From the NCBI GenBank assembly GCA_942486035.1, contig CALNXK010000008.1, positions 3,732,501 to 3,796,500 on the forward strand: a DNA stretch of 64,000 bases. The letters run 5' to 3'. Below are positions 22,666-37,600 of the stretch, one piece after another. Each line of letters opens with the position of its first letter. Position 1 is the first letter of the stretch. A program made the translations under genes and the position numbers. The DNA comes from Porites lobata. Its lineage: Eukaryota > Cnidaria > Anthozoa > Scleractinia > Poritidae. The notes beneath the pieces were generated by a model. It was given only the letters and a program-made list of their open reading frames with translations. It was not told where the DNA came from and did no database searches.

Positions 22666-25600
22666 GTAAAAATGTATTTTACATACTTTTGTTTCTAATA
22701 CTGTATGAAGCCTTCAAAATGCTAAATGCAGCTAAATCCCCTGCAAAAACAAATAACAGATGTTTGACTTAAATAAACTCCTGCTATTACGGACTCTCGC
22801 TATTGAGGACACTAATTTGAGGCCCCTACAGTGTCCGTAATAAAGGGAGTTGACTGTAATAATAATAACAACATTATTGCAGGCAACAAGAGGAGCCCAC
22901 AATCCTAATCTTTAGTTTAAAATTATGCATGCGTCGCATGTATGTAGCCAGCATTCGTTTGGACTTCCACAAAGAATGAATGGAATACACAAAATGCAAT
23001 TTGATCATGCGCGTTTCGAGCTTCTACCCCTTGTGCTCTGATCACATGTGTTTTTTCAACTTTTATGCAAAGCACAGCATTAGAGCAAAAGTGTTTGGAC
23101 CTCCGATCATTGTCGCCCACCCTCCCTAACCTTTGGTCATTACTAGTATTAAGATATATTTTCCCCTTATGGGGCTTTTCATGGATATGTGAAACAAATA
23201 ATTTGAATGGCACATAAGCGGGTCAAGAATACCAACAGTAAGGAGGCAAACCAGTTGGCTAAATGTATTTAGAAGTGTGGCCAGGATTTAAACAGGAGAC
23301 TACTGAGAACAAAGCCAGCTAATGGTGGGGGTGGGACTTGAACTTCGGACCAGCTGCATAAGCTTTGCCTCCTCAAGCACAGAGTTTTGGTACATTTTTT
23401 GGATGATAATCTAGCCTTTTCCAGTTGTTTCGAAACTGAGGAGCTCACAACTCAATTTCTCTTCCATATTCTCTTTGTTTCTGAGCACCTGGGATACCAC
23501 AAACTGCCACTTACAAGGTCCCCCACTTATAAGGCACCAAGTTATGTGCCCATCTACTTGTAAACAAAAAGAATAGATACGATTTATAATAAGCCTCCTT
23601 TAATTTTAAATGTATTGAAATGAATTTGATTGATTATGATGTTTTGAAGCTTATTAAAAACCAGTCAAAATGTATTTTGATCAGCTGCTATGGCTTGCTT
23701 TGAAGTGCTTTTTTCTATTTCAATTTATATAGCCCCTCCATTTATTTGCCACCCTGAAACCCTTATGAAGATGTGTAAGCCCAGGGCTTATAAGCAACAG
23801 TTTACGGTAGGCTTATATAATCATCAGCTTTTGGTACAACAGCCAACATTTTCTTGATGTACTCCTGTTACAGTCTGTTCCTGCCTACAAGTCTATGCTT
23901 GATGAGAGGAAAAAGCTTCCTGCTTGGAAATCACAGCAGAACATCATTGAAACACTTCAGCAGCATCAGGTTGTTGTCATCAGTGGAATGACAGGGTAAG
24001 GGTAACAACAAGGTGACATCAGCTGTGACATGGATTCTTAGTGTTCCAAAAATACTGACATGAGTGCCAGCTAGATAATTATTGTGGGCCTCATTAGTTT
24101 TAAAGAAAAACCACTTGCCGAGTGTAATGTTTTGGACCTGTGCCTAAAGAAATGCTGGAATCCTTAATCCTAAAAATCTTGTTTTAGATTTGATCTGATG
24201 AATCCTATAGAGTATATAGAATCTTTAAATTCAAAATCCATTGTTGGATTTCCCAATGATAGAAAAACTGAAATTATTCATTTAGATTCAATAATCCAGT
24301 TTGGATTTCCCCAGGAAATACAGCCCTTGTTTGGAATCCAGGGGTTACAAAATATGTTGGTCATGTGACCTTTAAGTGTGGCTCTAATTAATTGTGATTA
24401 GATTTTTACTCTATTATTACTGAAGATTTTACCGAGTTTTAAATAAAAAATCTACCTACCTACCTACCTACCTCTTCCCTGTTAACAGCTTCTGCAAAAG
24501 AGATATCAAGGCCTCAGATCTCAAGAGGTTGGCATCTCTGTGTTAGTCTCATTACTAGACAACTCTTGATGACTATCATGCAGTTGTTCTATATTGTTAC
24601 ACCTTGTTCTTCTTCTTTTTTCAGATGTGGTAAGACGACGCAGATTCCACAGTTTATTCTTGATAGTTATCTAAAAGAGGGAAAAGGAGGAGAATGCTTC
24701 ATCATCTGTACTCAGCCTCGCCGAATCTCTGCTATATCTGTTGCAGAAAGGGTGTCAGCTGAGAGAATTGACAAGATTGGGGAGACTGTTGGTTATCAAG
24801 TCAGGCTTGAAAATAAACAGGTAACAAAAAGGAAGCTGAAGTCTAAAAAAATGTGTTTTATTTAAAAAAAGGAAGTTGGAATTTTCAAAGTTGTCAATTT
24901 AAGCAGGGAGAGTACAGTTATTATTAGGGAGGGATTAATCTGCTGATTGAAAATAGAGAGTTTTATCTAATATGTTACTTTTCTTCAAGAAAAAAAATGG
25001 GTAGATCATATTATGCATCTTTTGCCATTAATTAATCAAGGCATTTTGTGATGTTAAATGTTTTTTAGCACTGGTATTATTAGCCTACATCTGTAACATG
25101 CAGACATTCTTTGCATTCCTTCCATACATTTGTTAGAGAGAATTGTAAAATGAGCCAAAGGAACAAAATATTGGTAATTTATATAAGCTTTGGTAAACAG
25201 CTGCTTTCCCTTTAACCAATATATTTGTACTTACTTTCTTTTTTCAGCTATTTAGCATAATGTTTATATGGCGAGAGGCCTAACTTAAAAACCTCACGAA
25301 ATCCAAGATTAAAAAAAATAATTTTACATTCTGTACAGTTTCATTATTTTATCATCATCATAATCATCATTGTTATCATCATACTCATCAATTTAGATAC
25401 AAAGGATAATGATGATTATCTTGTTGTATATTTTACAGTCATCAAGAACAAGTTTATTATACTGTACAACAGGTATATTACTGCGTCGTTTACAAGGAGA
25501 ATCGAGCTTACCTAATGTAAGTCATGTGATTGTTGATGAAGTTCATGAGAGAACGGAGGAAAGGTATACCATTATTTTATTGTCTGAGCTGTCAGTGTAT

Positions 25601-28600
25601 ATCCTTCATTTGCTATTTTCACAAAAGTTCTCACTAAGAGTCAGAAGTGGTATATAAATTTCATTTTAGTACTCTTGTTGCTAACTATTCCACTCTTCAT
25701 TAATTTGCAGTGATTTTCTGATGATGGTGTTAAAAGACTTGTTGTTGGTCAGACCAGATGTGCGAGTTGTATTGATGAGTGCGACACTAAATGCTCAGCT
25801 CTTTTCAGAATATTTTTATGATGCTCCTGTCATTCACATACCAGGTATAAAACAGCTGCGGCCTCTGAACTATACCTTACTGTAAATTTGTGATAGGTCC
25901 TTGCACCATACCAGGAGAATTAATGCCTTGAAATTGATAGATTATGCAAACAGCTTCTTCACTGGAAAGTTTATATGAGAGAAGTGTTCATTCCAGGAAC
26001 AGGAAGTTTCATTTTTCATCTCAGAAATGAGGGCTAACACTGGAAGTGACTATCTTAGATTGGTGTCAATCATAAAGAGGTGTTTACCTTCTGAAGGTGT
26101 CCAACTTAGAGAGAGGTGTACATCTTAGAGAGGTGTCAATCATAAAGAGATGTTTACCTTCTGAAGGTGTCCAACTTAGAGAGAGGTGTACATCTTAGAG
26201 AGGTGTCAGTCATAATGAGATGTTTATCTTCTGGAGGTGTCCAACTTAGGGTGAGGTGTACATCTTAGAGAAGTGTCAATCATAAAGAGATGTTTATCTT
26301 CTGAAGTTGTCCTACTTTGGGTGAGGTGTACATCTTAAAGAGGTGTCAATCATAAAGAGATGTTTACCTTCTGAAGGTGTCCAACTTAGAGAGAGGTGTA
26401 CATCTTAGAGAAGTGTCAATCATAAAGAGATGTTTACCTTCTGAAGTTGTCCAACTTAGAGAGAGGTATACATCTTAAAGAGGTGTCAATCATAAAGAGA
26501 TGTTTATTTTCTGAAGGTGTCCAACTTAGAGAGAGGTGTCAATCATAAAGAGATGTTTATCTTCTGAAGGTGTCCAATTTAGAGTGAGGTGTACACCTTA
26601 GAGAGGTGTCAATCATAACAAGATGTTTATCTTCTGAAGTTGTCCAACTTAGAGAGAGGTGTACATCTTAGAGAGGTGTCAATCATAAAGAGATGTTTAT
26701 CTTCTGAAGTTGTCCAACTTAGAGAGAGGTGTACATCTTAGAGAGGTGTCAATCATAAAGAGATGTTTATCTTCTGAAGGTGTCCAATTTAGAGTGAGGT
26801 GTACACCTTAGAGAGGTGTCAATCATAAAGAGATGTTTATCTTCTGGAGGTGTCCAACTTAGAGAGAGGTATACATCTTAGAGAGGTGTCAATCATAACG
26901 AGATATTCACCTTCTGAAGGTGTCCAACTTAGGGAGAGGTGTACATCTTAGAGAGGTGTCAATCATAAAGAGATGTTTATCTTCTGGAGGTGTCCAACTT
27001 AGGGAGAGGTGTACATCTTAGAGAGGTGTCAATCATAAAGAGATGTTTATCTTCTGGAGGTGTCCAACTTAGGGAGAGGTGTACATCTTAGAGAGGTGTC
27101 AATCATAAAGAGATGTTTATCTTCTGAAGGTGTCCAACTTAGGGAGAGGTGTACATCTTAGAGAGGTGTCAATCATAACGAGATGTTTATCTTCTGAAGT
27201 TGTCCAACTTAGGGAGAGGTGTACATCTTAGAGAGGTGTCAATCATAACGAGATGTTTATCTTCTGAAGTTGTCCAACTTAGAGAGAGGTATACATCTTA
27301 AAGAGGTGTCAATCATAAAGAGATGTTTATCTTCTGAAGGTGTCCAACTTAGAGGGAGGTGTACACCTTAGAGAGGTGTCAATCATAAAGAGATGTTTAT
27401 CTTCTGAAGGTGTCCAACTTAGAGTGAGGTGTACACCTTAGAGAGGTGTCAATCATAACGAGATGTTTATCTTCTGAAGTTGTCCAACTTAGAGAGAGGT
27501 GTACATCTTAGAGAGGTGTCAATCATAAAGAGATGTTTATCTTCTGAAGGTGTCCAATTTAGAGTGAGGTGTACACCTTAGAGAGGTGTCAATCATAAAG
27601 AGATGTTTATCTTCTGGAGGTGTCCAACTTAGAGAGAGGTGTACATCTTAGAGAGGTGTCAATCATAAAGAGATGTTTATCTTCTGGAGGTGTCCAACTT
27701 AGGGAGAGGTGTACATCTTAGAGAGGTGTCAATCATAAAGAGATGTTTATCTTCTGGAGGTGTCCAACTTAGAGAGAGGTGTACATCTTAGAGAGGTGTC
27801 AATCATAAAGAGATGTTTATCTTCTGGAGGTGTCCAACTTAGGGAGAGGTGTACACCTTAGAGAGGTGTTAATCATAAAGAGATGTTTATCTTCTGAAGG
27901 TGTCCAATTTAGAGTGAGGTGTACATCTTAGAGAGGTGTCAATCATAAAGAGATGTTTATCTTCTGGAGGTGTCCAACTTAGGGAGAGGTGTACATCTTA
28001 GAGAGGTGTCAATCATAAAGAGATGTTTATCTTCTGGAGGTGTCCAACTTAGGGAGAGGTGTACACCTTAGAGAGGTGTCAATCATAAAGAGATGTTTAT
28101 CTTCTGGAGGTGTCCAACTTAGAGAGAGGTATACATCTTAGAGAGGTGTCAATCATAACGAGATATTCACCTTCTGAAGGTGTCCAACTTAGGGAGAGGT
28201 GTACATCTTAAACGGGTGTCAATCATAAAGAGATGTTTATCTTCTGAAGTTGTCCAACTTAGAGTGAGGTATACATCTTAGAGAGGTGTCAATCATAAAG
28301 AGATGTTTATCTTCTGAAGTTGTCCAACTTAGAGGGAGGTGTACATCTTAGAGAGGTGTCAATCATAAAGAGATGTTTATCTTCTGAAGTTGTCCAACTT
28401 AGAGGGAGGAGTACATCTTAGAGAGGTGTCAGTCATAAAGAGATGTTTATCTTCTGGGTGTTCAATTTAGAGGTGTACATCTTATAGAGGTGTCAATCAT
28501 AAGGAGGTCTCTGTCTTCTGGAGGTGTCCAACTTAGAGGGAGGTGTACATCTTAGAGAGCTGTCAATCATAAAGAGATGTTTATCCTCTAGAGGCATCCA

Positions 28601-31600
28601 ACTTAGAGGGAGGTTTACATCTTAGAGAGGTGTCAATCATAAAGAGATGTTTATCTTCTGGAGGTGTCCAACTGAGATGGAGTTGTACATCTTTGAGAGA
28701 TGTCACTTTAGAAACATTTTTATCTTTGAGAGGTTTCCAAGGAGATGTCTATCTGGTAGAGGTGTCCAACTAAGGTAATTCTCCATATTGGAGAAATGCC
28801 CATCTTAAAAGTGTGTCTATCTTAGAGACGTGTCCATTTTACAAAGATGTCCGTCTTAGACATTTGTTCATCTTAGAGAGGGGGTTACCTTTAGAAGTGT
28901 CCGTCTTTGAAAGATGTCTATCTTTTAGGGAGGTTCATCTAAGAGAGATGAGAAATGTCTTATCTATAAAGATGTTAATTTACATCGTCTGGAAGTGTCC
29001 TTTTTCGAGAAGTGTCCGTTTTAGTTGGGGATGTAATGACATTTTTGTATTAATTTAATGTTGTTTTTATATTGTAAGGTCGCACATTTCCAGTTGTGGA
29101 ATTATTCCTTGAAGATTCATTGGAAATGACAAAGTATGTGTCAAACATTATTTTGTTTTAGTTATTTTTCAGTTTGGTTGTGAAAATGATTTTGTAATAT
29201 CATTGAATGCGATATTTCTGACTTTCTCATTTTAGGTTTCAAGTTGACCCAAATTCACCTTATGCCAAACCCATCAAATCTTCAATCACTCCAGACGCTA
29301 CTGGCAAAAAAGGACAGTTAACAAAGGACATTCAACAAATACAGGAGTCTGTCTCATGCACTGACTTTAGACCTCCTGATGACAAGATGGATGATCAACA
29401 ATTGTCAGAAGAACAGATGGCCTGGAGATATGCCAGTAAGGGCCTGCATCTTATTTCACTGCGATCATGTGCTGAAGTTTGTCATTTTTCACTCATAAAT
29501 TGTGTTCTTTTACAGGCCTCATAATAGTCTTCTGAAACACTCAAATTGCCTTCTCAGATGCAGACGGTTAGCCTGAGAAAACGGCCAACATTTGGCGATG
29601 CTACCTCTGGTTTCCCCGCCAAATGACGTCTGAGAAACGAGCGCAGAAATTCCATACTGATGACGCGGCACTACCCAGATCTGGGAAGTGCGTGGGAAAT
29701 TCTATTCCACCAATCAGAAGCAATACCCAGATCTGTGTAGTGACGCGTCATCAGTATGGGATTCCGTGCTCGTTTCTTAGACGTCATTTGGTGGGGAAAC
29801 CGGTGGTAGCGCTTCCAAATGTCCGCTGTTTTCTCAGGCTAGGAGATAACAATGTAGGTCGAAGTTTATGGAAAATTTTATCAAAGTCAATACTTGCCGG
29901 AGCAACACTCAGGGTCTTTCATTAACGGAGAAGAAAGTGCCACCTTTGTAATGAGATCTGCAAGCGGTTAGACTTTCTAGTCTTCTCGGATATGGACGAA
30001 AAACCGTAGGGCCTGTCTCACAGCACTTTCAGTTATCTGGTTCTTATGGGACGTAAAAGAACCCACACCACTGTTCGAAAAGAGTAGAACGTAGACCCTG
30101 GTGGTGTGGCCAACCTTTTCTTGGCTGGTTGGGTTATCTGTAACGAGAGATCTTAATATACGGATAAAACTTCATACTTGTAAACACTGTATGTTTATGT
30201 ACTTTTTTTGGTCTCTACTGGTACGAGGATCAAATTTTCGGATCTTACTTTAAGTGTTGTTATCAACAGATTACAGCAAAAGCACCATCACTGCGCTTGG
30301 TGTTATGGATCATGAGAAAATCAACTATGATGTGATTGTTGCAGTCTTGGAGTACATTGTAGTTGGTGAACATGAGGTATGTTGAACTGCGCTCTCACTT
30401 AACTACAGTTCACTATTTTACTCTTCCTCCCTGGCAAACAAATACTTTTTAGGCCCTGCCTTTTTAGAACATAAAATTAATAATTACTTGAACAGATATC
30501 AGCGACGTGCCCCTGTCTCGGAGATATTCTCATTCTCTCCTTGTCTGTTTTGCAACTGATACTGTTACTGAGCATGTGGCATCAATTGACACACGTCAAT
30601 CGCAAGTAACATTCAATTCTCACCATTTGATTTAAATTACTTCTGCGAAATCTGTCATTTGCTGTGTGCCAAGGCAATACAAAATCCAAAATTCCTCATA
30701 TCGAGAGAGAGGAAAAAACGAAAAACAAAATTTATAATAATAATGTAATAATCTTTATTGATAAATAAGTACACAAAGCACAAGTTAACGATTATAAGAT
30801 ACTGGCATGGGAGAGATTTTTTCCAAATTTTTGACAGCTACTTGGCCTTTTCCTCGGAGGGCAAAGTGATCCCTTCCACCAGACTGACTGTTGCTGTCGA
30901 TTATTATTTTTTTTTTTTGTCTTCTTTTTGTCTCGCTGTTTAGTGTTTAGAAGAAATTTTGTTTTTTTTATATTATGAACCTTTGGTTAACCCATTCTCA
31001 TTTGTAATTTTTCTAAATTTGACTAGTTCTCACTCTATCCTTACCCTTTAAATCGCTTCATAGTGCTTCCTTATTTAAGAACGAAAAAAATAGATTTGGT
31101 TATGATTTGATGCAAGCACATTGACATTCGCAGTACCCCAAGACTGGCGCAATTCTGGTATTTCTTCCTGGCATGGGAGAGATCATGACTTTGCTGGAAC
31201 AACTTCAAAACCACAAGACATTCAGTCCAAAAAATTCTGACAGGTAGTTTTAACGGTGTGCGGTCGTTTCGCTGCAAAGTCGTTTCGTGACAAGTCGGTT
31301 CGCTTCATCAAGAAGTCGATTTGCTGCAAAACATTTTTCTTTTCTTTGTAGTCTCGGATTTGAGAAGTCCGAGGACGCGCAAAAAAGTTAAAAAACCAGC
31401 TGCTCTTTTGAGAGCCCCAAATCTAACATTAAAGTTGAATATCAAAATTTTATCTTTTTTTCCAAAGTGATGCGTAAAGACTGTGCTGCGAAACGTTTTG
31501 TAGCGAAGTGACTTTGTGGCGAAACGACCGAAAAGAATTCCAACTATAAAGTGCATTTATAGAGCTGGAAAGGTATTCTCAGTGTGGAAACGAAATTTCT

Positions 31601-34600
31601 CCCAATGAAACGCGTTTATTTTGAAAGCCAAACGTGTGTTCGGAAAGGATTAACTAGTGTTTTTTTTAACTTTATTCAGTCATATTTTCTTGCGTCTGGA
31701 AAACAATTTCATGTTGCGTTCGCAGCCTTGACGTTCATAGTTTTTCCGCGGCTAAGTTTGGGCTTTTTTGCTTCTGCGACAACTAAGGTTTATGCTAGCC
31801 TGTTCCAGGTTCCACGACAGAAATGTGCCGCAAAGATCGTGAAAAATGATACGAAAAACACACGGACCGCCCCCTTCTCCAGATCTTGGCGTCTCATTTT
31901 CCCCTGCCTTGTTTTCACGACCTCCCGAATATCTGAGAGCCTATCACAGGCTATGTTTTATCTAGCTCAAGGATTCTTGAGCCTCAAACTTTTTAGGAAT
32001 CTTTAACCTTTTATGTGTCGTTGGTTTCAGATTCAGGATCATTCCTCTTCACTCGATGCTATCCAGTGAAGAACAGAGTTTGGTTTTCAAGTGAGTAAAC
32101 AGCTACTGGTTATCGTCCGATACACACGTTGTTTTGGGCTATATCTTTTCTATATCTGATAACTTTTCATGTTCACATGAAAAGCCACCCCGTGTAGTTT
32201 GAAAACCTGATTACAGTGAGCCAAAGAGTGGCCCAGAAACCTATCCGATAAGTCACGGTCCACTTTCAAGATAGTTGCGGCGCATCTTAGCTCCCTTAAG
32301 GTTGATTTCCACTGATGCGTTTTTCGCTATGCACGTTAACGCACGCACGTCCACGCACGTTAACGCACGTAAATTTTAATCACGTAAATAAAATAGAGGC
32401 AAGATATAAAGTGCTGAGCTGAACCATCCAGTATAGTGTAGCTTACAAGCCAAGCTGCCCTGGACCCTGGAGAGCTTGCTCGCGGTCTGAGTATAGTCAA
32501 GAGACGATTCTCCCTTGGTATAGTGTAGAAATTATTAAGCCTTAATATTATTGCTTTCCAGGAAGCCAAAAGAAGGCATGAGGAAAATAGTCCTGTCTAC
32601 GAATATTGCTGAGACCTCAGTGACTATAGATGATGTTGTGTTTGTCATTGATTGTGGACGAATGAAAGAAAATAGGTAGGAGAGGGAGTTAAGCTTAGAC
32701 TTACAATAAAATTGCAGTATGAGGTAGTAGTGTGAGGAACGGAAATTGTTCAGTTGTTTCATTGGTTTTACGGTGTCAGGTTAACCTTTGAACCTATGTT
32801 AGGCAAGGTACGGTTTCAAAGTTCCGAAAATAAGCCTCTCGATGTATAAGCCCTCCAAACCGGTAACGCAAAAATCCCTCCGTTAAATCGCTCCTCCAAA
32901 TATAAGGCCCCCGAGATCTTGTACTTGGAAAATTGCCCTCAAATACAAAGTAAAACAAAGCAAAAACGGTAAACTTACTTCCTACTGTAAGGCTAGCCCA
33001 TTCGATTTTGAAACGCAAATTTTCCTCTGTAGATAAGCCCCTCCGAAGATAAGCCTCTCCAAAAATAAGCCCCTCAAAAAGGGCCTTTGAAAATAAAAGC
33101 CCCCGGCCCTTTTTTCGAAATTTTGCGGTAGGTATGATTTGAAACTCATGTCGGTTTTGAGTCTCTTCGTGGGTGCCAAAAATTAATGACCTCAATTTTC
33201 AGCCCACTGTTCCCGGCCTCCGACCAAACAGCATAATTTCTTGTTCTAGATTTTAAAGAACTTTCTTCGTTAATTAATAAGTGCTTCCCTAATCAACTCG
33301 TTGGTGCGTTTACACCAGGTAAATCTTCATACTGACAGGCACGCGTGCTTCTATTTAGGTATGATTCTAGCAAGGGTATGGAGAGTCTGGAGGAGGTCTG
33401 GGTATCACAAGCCAACGCCCGTCAGCGCCGAGGGAGGGCTGGGCGTGTAACATCCGGGGTTTGTTTTCACCTGTTCACTAGTTATCGATTTGAATACAGA
33501 ATGGCAGGTCACCAGATTCCAGGTATGTTGTGCAATAGTCTCTTTCATTAGTTGTGTTCTCAAGGTAACTGCGACTTATAGGTCTTTGATTTCTCTTTGG
33601 CGAAGCTGACTTTCGGAAGTTCCTAACAATCCTTGTAAAACCAGGAGACTAAAGTAATCACAACCGCACAGGAATGTATGTGACCCGCCTAGACCCGCCT
33701 CCTTTACTGACGCTTCAAGACTCACGCGAGTGGAGAATCATAGGAAGTGGAAAAAGGCGAGAAAGGGAACGTCTCGCCAACTTGCACCATTCCTCCGTCC
33801 TTTGCGTGTACTTAGAGAGACGTCTGAGAACGAGGCAGTATATAACCAGTGTCAAGCGCGTAGAAAGATACAACCAGCACAATACGTGACAACCAGTGCA
33901 ACCGGTGTCATGCGCGGAAAAATGTGCAACTGTATAAAGCGCGGGAAACCACGTAACCCGAGTCGAAACTGCAGGTTCTGCACGCTAGTCGTACACGCTA
34001 CTTGCTCCGCAAATCGAAAGTGGAGCTAGGGGTAAGAAGCGGAAAAGGGAGAGGGGGTAGGGTAATTGGTTATAGTACATTTTGTGGGACATTTTGCTGA
34101 CGGGCCATTAAGAAAGAAAGGTTATTTTCTATTTCTTTTTGATAGTCGTTTAAAAAGGATCTTCATTTTAGCGTTCGTTGTCTTTTAGAAATTCAGCGAG
34201 TTCCCTTGGAGAAGTTGTGTCTTCGTATCAAAGTCCTGGGGCTGTTCTTTGGTCGAGATATCAAGGTTCGTAATTAGGAGACATCTAAGTAAATTTTCTC
34301 AGCTGTTACAATCGAGATGGTATCTTTTGAATATTGTTCTAATGTGTCTACTCGTACAAGGCACCAAACTTAAACATTAAACGTCATACATATAAATGAG
34401 TCGAATGATAGAACAAAGCATTCAGTAACTCTCTAGTTGAATGTCTTTCATTAAATTTTAAAAATTCCCCATGTTAGCCTTATTTAAAGAATCAGAAAAC
34501 CACCCATCAACGAATAAAAAGACCTCCATCCACAAACCTACAAGACCAGACGGGAGCAATTCTTGGATGATAACAGTAATAATTTGCGTTGAAAATGTGA

Positions 34601-37600
34601 AGCGAACTTATTGATGTTCTGACGCGTATAGCCGAGCGTAAGTAACGTGACTTTGTGTATTTACTACAGGATGTACTTGGTAAACTGCTGCAGCCACCAT
34701 CTGAAGAAGCCATCAACGATGCCATCAAAAGACTGCACAACATTGGAGCTCTTGATATTGATGAGGTAACATAGTAGAGATGCGGTGTTTTGTCAAGTCA
34801 AGTGTATCAGCGGGTGAATCCCCACACTACAAGCGGTGACATACGTTTACAACATTTATGTATTTTGTTCCCCACTTCCGCTAGCTTACGTAGCTCCACA
34901 GTTTGGTCCAACTTTTTCGTGATGTCTAGATGTCTTAAGCAGTCTGGTCCCGTCTTAATAGTTAAAACTGAAATGACTAAAACATGCGAGCGTAAATTGA
35001 TCAATCCTTTTAATTTCTAAGGCTTACTTTCCGGCGTACATGACCTGTATGTAAAAGGTAATGAGAAATAGCGAAAAATTCCAGCTTCTAATCAAATCTT
35101 TTCTTATGGTTTAGAATAGAAATATTCTCGAAACTGAGAATGTTTTGATCAGAGCTGTGTAAAGCGAACTAAAACAGTGCATGGAAACTTGCGTTTCCTG
35201 TTTTTATCTCACCTATTGTGTGGAATATGTTTGAAAATCTTCATTATGAATCTGTAGATATCAAAGAGCTACACAACGACCAAGAGTGCTGTTCAGTGGC
35301 GGATCCAAAAGGGGAGGGGTCCGGGGGGGGCGCCCCCCCTCCCTTTGTTTTAGACTAAACTGAGCGCCGAGGGGCCAAAAAAAATTTCTTTTGAGACCGG
35401 GCCCCCATTTGTCTCTGGGTCTGGATGACCGCTTCCCCCCTCCCCCCTCCCCCCTCCCATCTGACATCACACAGAGCGGCGGCAGATGAAGTGTCAACCA
35501 TTACTAGTTACTATGAACAATTGTCAATAAAAATAACAACAAAAATGCCTTGCATTGAGTTCCTTTGAGACTTTCATATTGGTTAATAGGCAAAGGGGGA
35601 GGACAACTATTGCGACGGTATTTTTTTTTAGAAAGGTACCTATTCTTGAAACTAGAAACGTTTTAACTGTCTTTAACCTTTTTCAGAATCTGACCTCGCT
35701 GGGTTACCACTTGGCAGCTCTTCCTGTTGATGTAAGGTAAGGTCCCTCGCACCAATTTCGCTGTGCTATTCTGGCCATCATTGTTCATTCTGGACAACTT
35801 TGAAATGCTCTTATGTTGAAGATAACACCACTGAAGTCGCGAACCTGTAGCCCTTACCCCCCACCCTGCGGAAAAAAACGGAACAGGGTGTGTGGGGAGG
35901 GGGGAGGGGCTATCATGTTATACAATAATCAGGATTGGTGTACATTAACCGTTTCTTTTTCTGCAGGATTGGTAAGCTCATTTTGCTTGGTGCCATATTT
36001 AGATGTCTGGATCCTGTGTTATCCATTGGAGCGATTCTCAGTTACCGATCTCCCTTCGTAAGTATAATACGGCAGTGCTGGCTGACGTCTTAATTGATGC
36101 CAAGTGAAATTAGAAAAAATATTATTTCAGTTACGTTCGTTCCTTCCATAGTTAGGCTTTAACGTGTTTTGAAGTTTTCTGTAACGTCTTTAAATACAGT
36201 AATATCCTTAAACCTCTGGACGCCAGAGATATAGGAAACGTTGCTATAGACATTTAGTAATTTCCCATGTCATTATAAATTTACTCTGCACTTTCGGGCT
36301 AAAACTAAGGAGTAATTTGTCACCCATGGCCATGATATTGATATAAATAAGCTGCTGGTAACAAATACAATGAAAGAGGGCATGTAACTCTTTGGCAATT
36401 TTCAAAACTACATTTGTAATAACTTTAGTGATAGCTTTAGAAATTACAACATAAACAAATATTATGTATCTTGCGGTATGAGGTCAGCGGTCAGCGAGAA
36501 ATATGGCGGTAATTTTTGAGCTTCGTTAAATTTATGTAGTGAATTTAGCTTATCAAAGCTGCGTTTTCTTCTTTTTTCTTCTTTTTTCGTGTTACATGTT
36601 GTCCAAATTCATCTACGTTTTTCCTCTTCTCTCTCTTTTTTTTCTTTTTCTTTGTCTTCTTTTTATGTGTGCATTTGTGCTTCAGTTTTCTTGCTGGTCT
36701 GTAATTTAATTTTATTTAATGCTGATGTCAACTGGCTTCCTGGTTCCGCTAGCCCACATGGTTATTCCAGGCAGCCAGTGCTCTAATTTTTACTTTTAAT
36801 ATTTTCCTTATCGTAATTCATTTTTGAGCAAGAGTGAGTACAAATAAAGATTGTTGTTGTTGTTGTTGTTGTTGTTGTGAGATGACTGAGTTGCGCTTGT
36901 TTGTCTATAATTCTAATATGCGCGGTGTTTCAAATTATAGTCTGCCCCGTTTGACAAGAGAGAGGAAGCGGATAAGAAGAGACAAGAAATGGCTGTCGGC
37001 AACAGTGATCATCTGACCTTGTTGAATAGCTACAAGGTACAAATACGAAGAGATGGTCAGGAGACTGGCCTCTACTCTCGAGCTTCTGGTTGTGTCATCC
37101 TCTTAGAAAGTGTTTGTTGTGTTGGAAAGATTTTGCGAGACAGTACACCCCGGGTAGCAGGCTACACTCGATCACCCATTCGCCATTTTCATACAACTCA
37201 TATCGATTAATGCACCTTTTTTACCCCCCAAAATGTTGTATAAGAATTTTTTTTTTTCAATTTCTCGTCGGTATTACAGTATTACAGTTTATGCATTTTT
37301 TTGGGGGGGGGAGGGGAAAGGGGAGGGGTTGGGCGAACAAAGTGTGTTATGGGTAATGCGAAAGTTGGCGAATTACCCGCTTTCCTCTTCGCTTTCGTTC
37401 ACTTGCCACACAAATAAGCCTCATCCACACGCGCTTCGAGGGTCGCGCGAGACGAGGCGAATGACTGGAAAGAAGCAAGTGTAAGATATAGAAATGTGGC
37501 AGAAAGACAAGTGAAGTGACATCTCGCCAACTTTCACCGTCCCGCCGGCCTTTGCGCATAGAAAGAGAGACGTGTGGGGACGAAACGAAGACAGTGCGGT

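Noticed and set aside
26050..28770. CRISPR-like array
   Set aside because: Units are contiguous tandem repeats with no unique spacers, in a eukaryotic intron.
28813..29058. 81-residue ORF in DHX57-like intron 5
   Set aside because: Repeating residue pattern (KDVRLRHLFI, FERCLSF) mirrors the degenerate 17-bp repeat; intronic.
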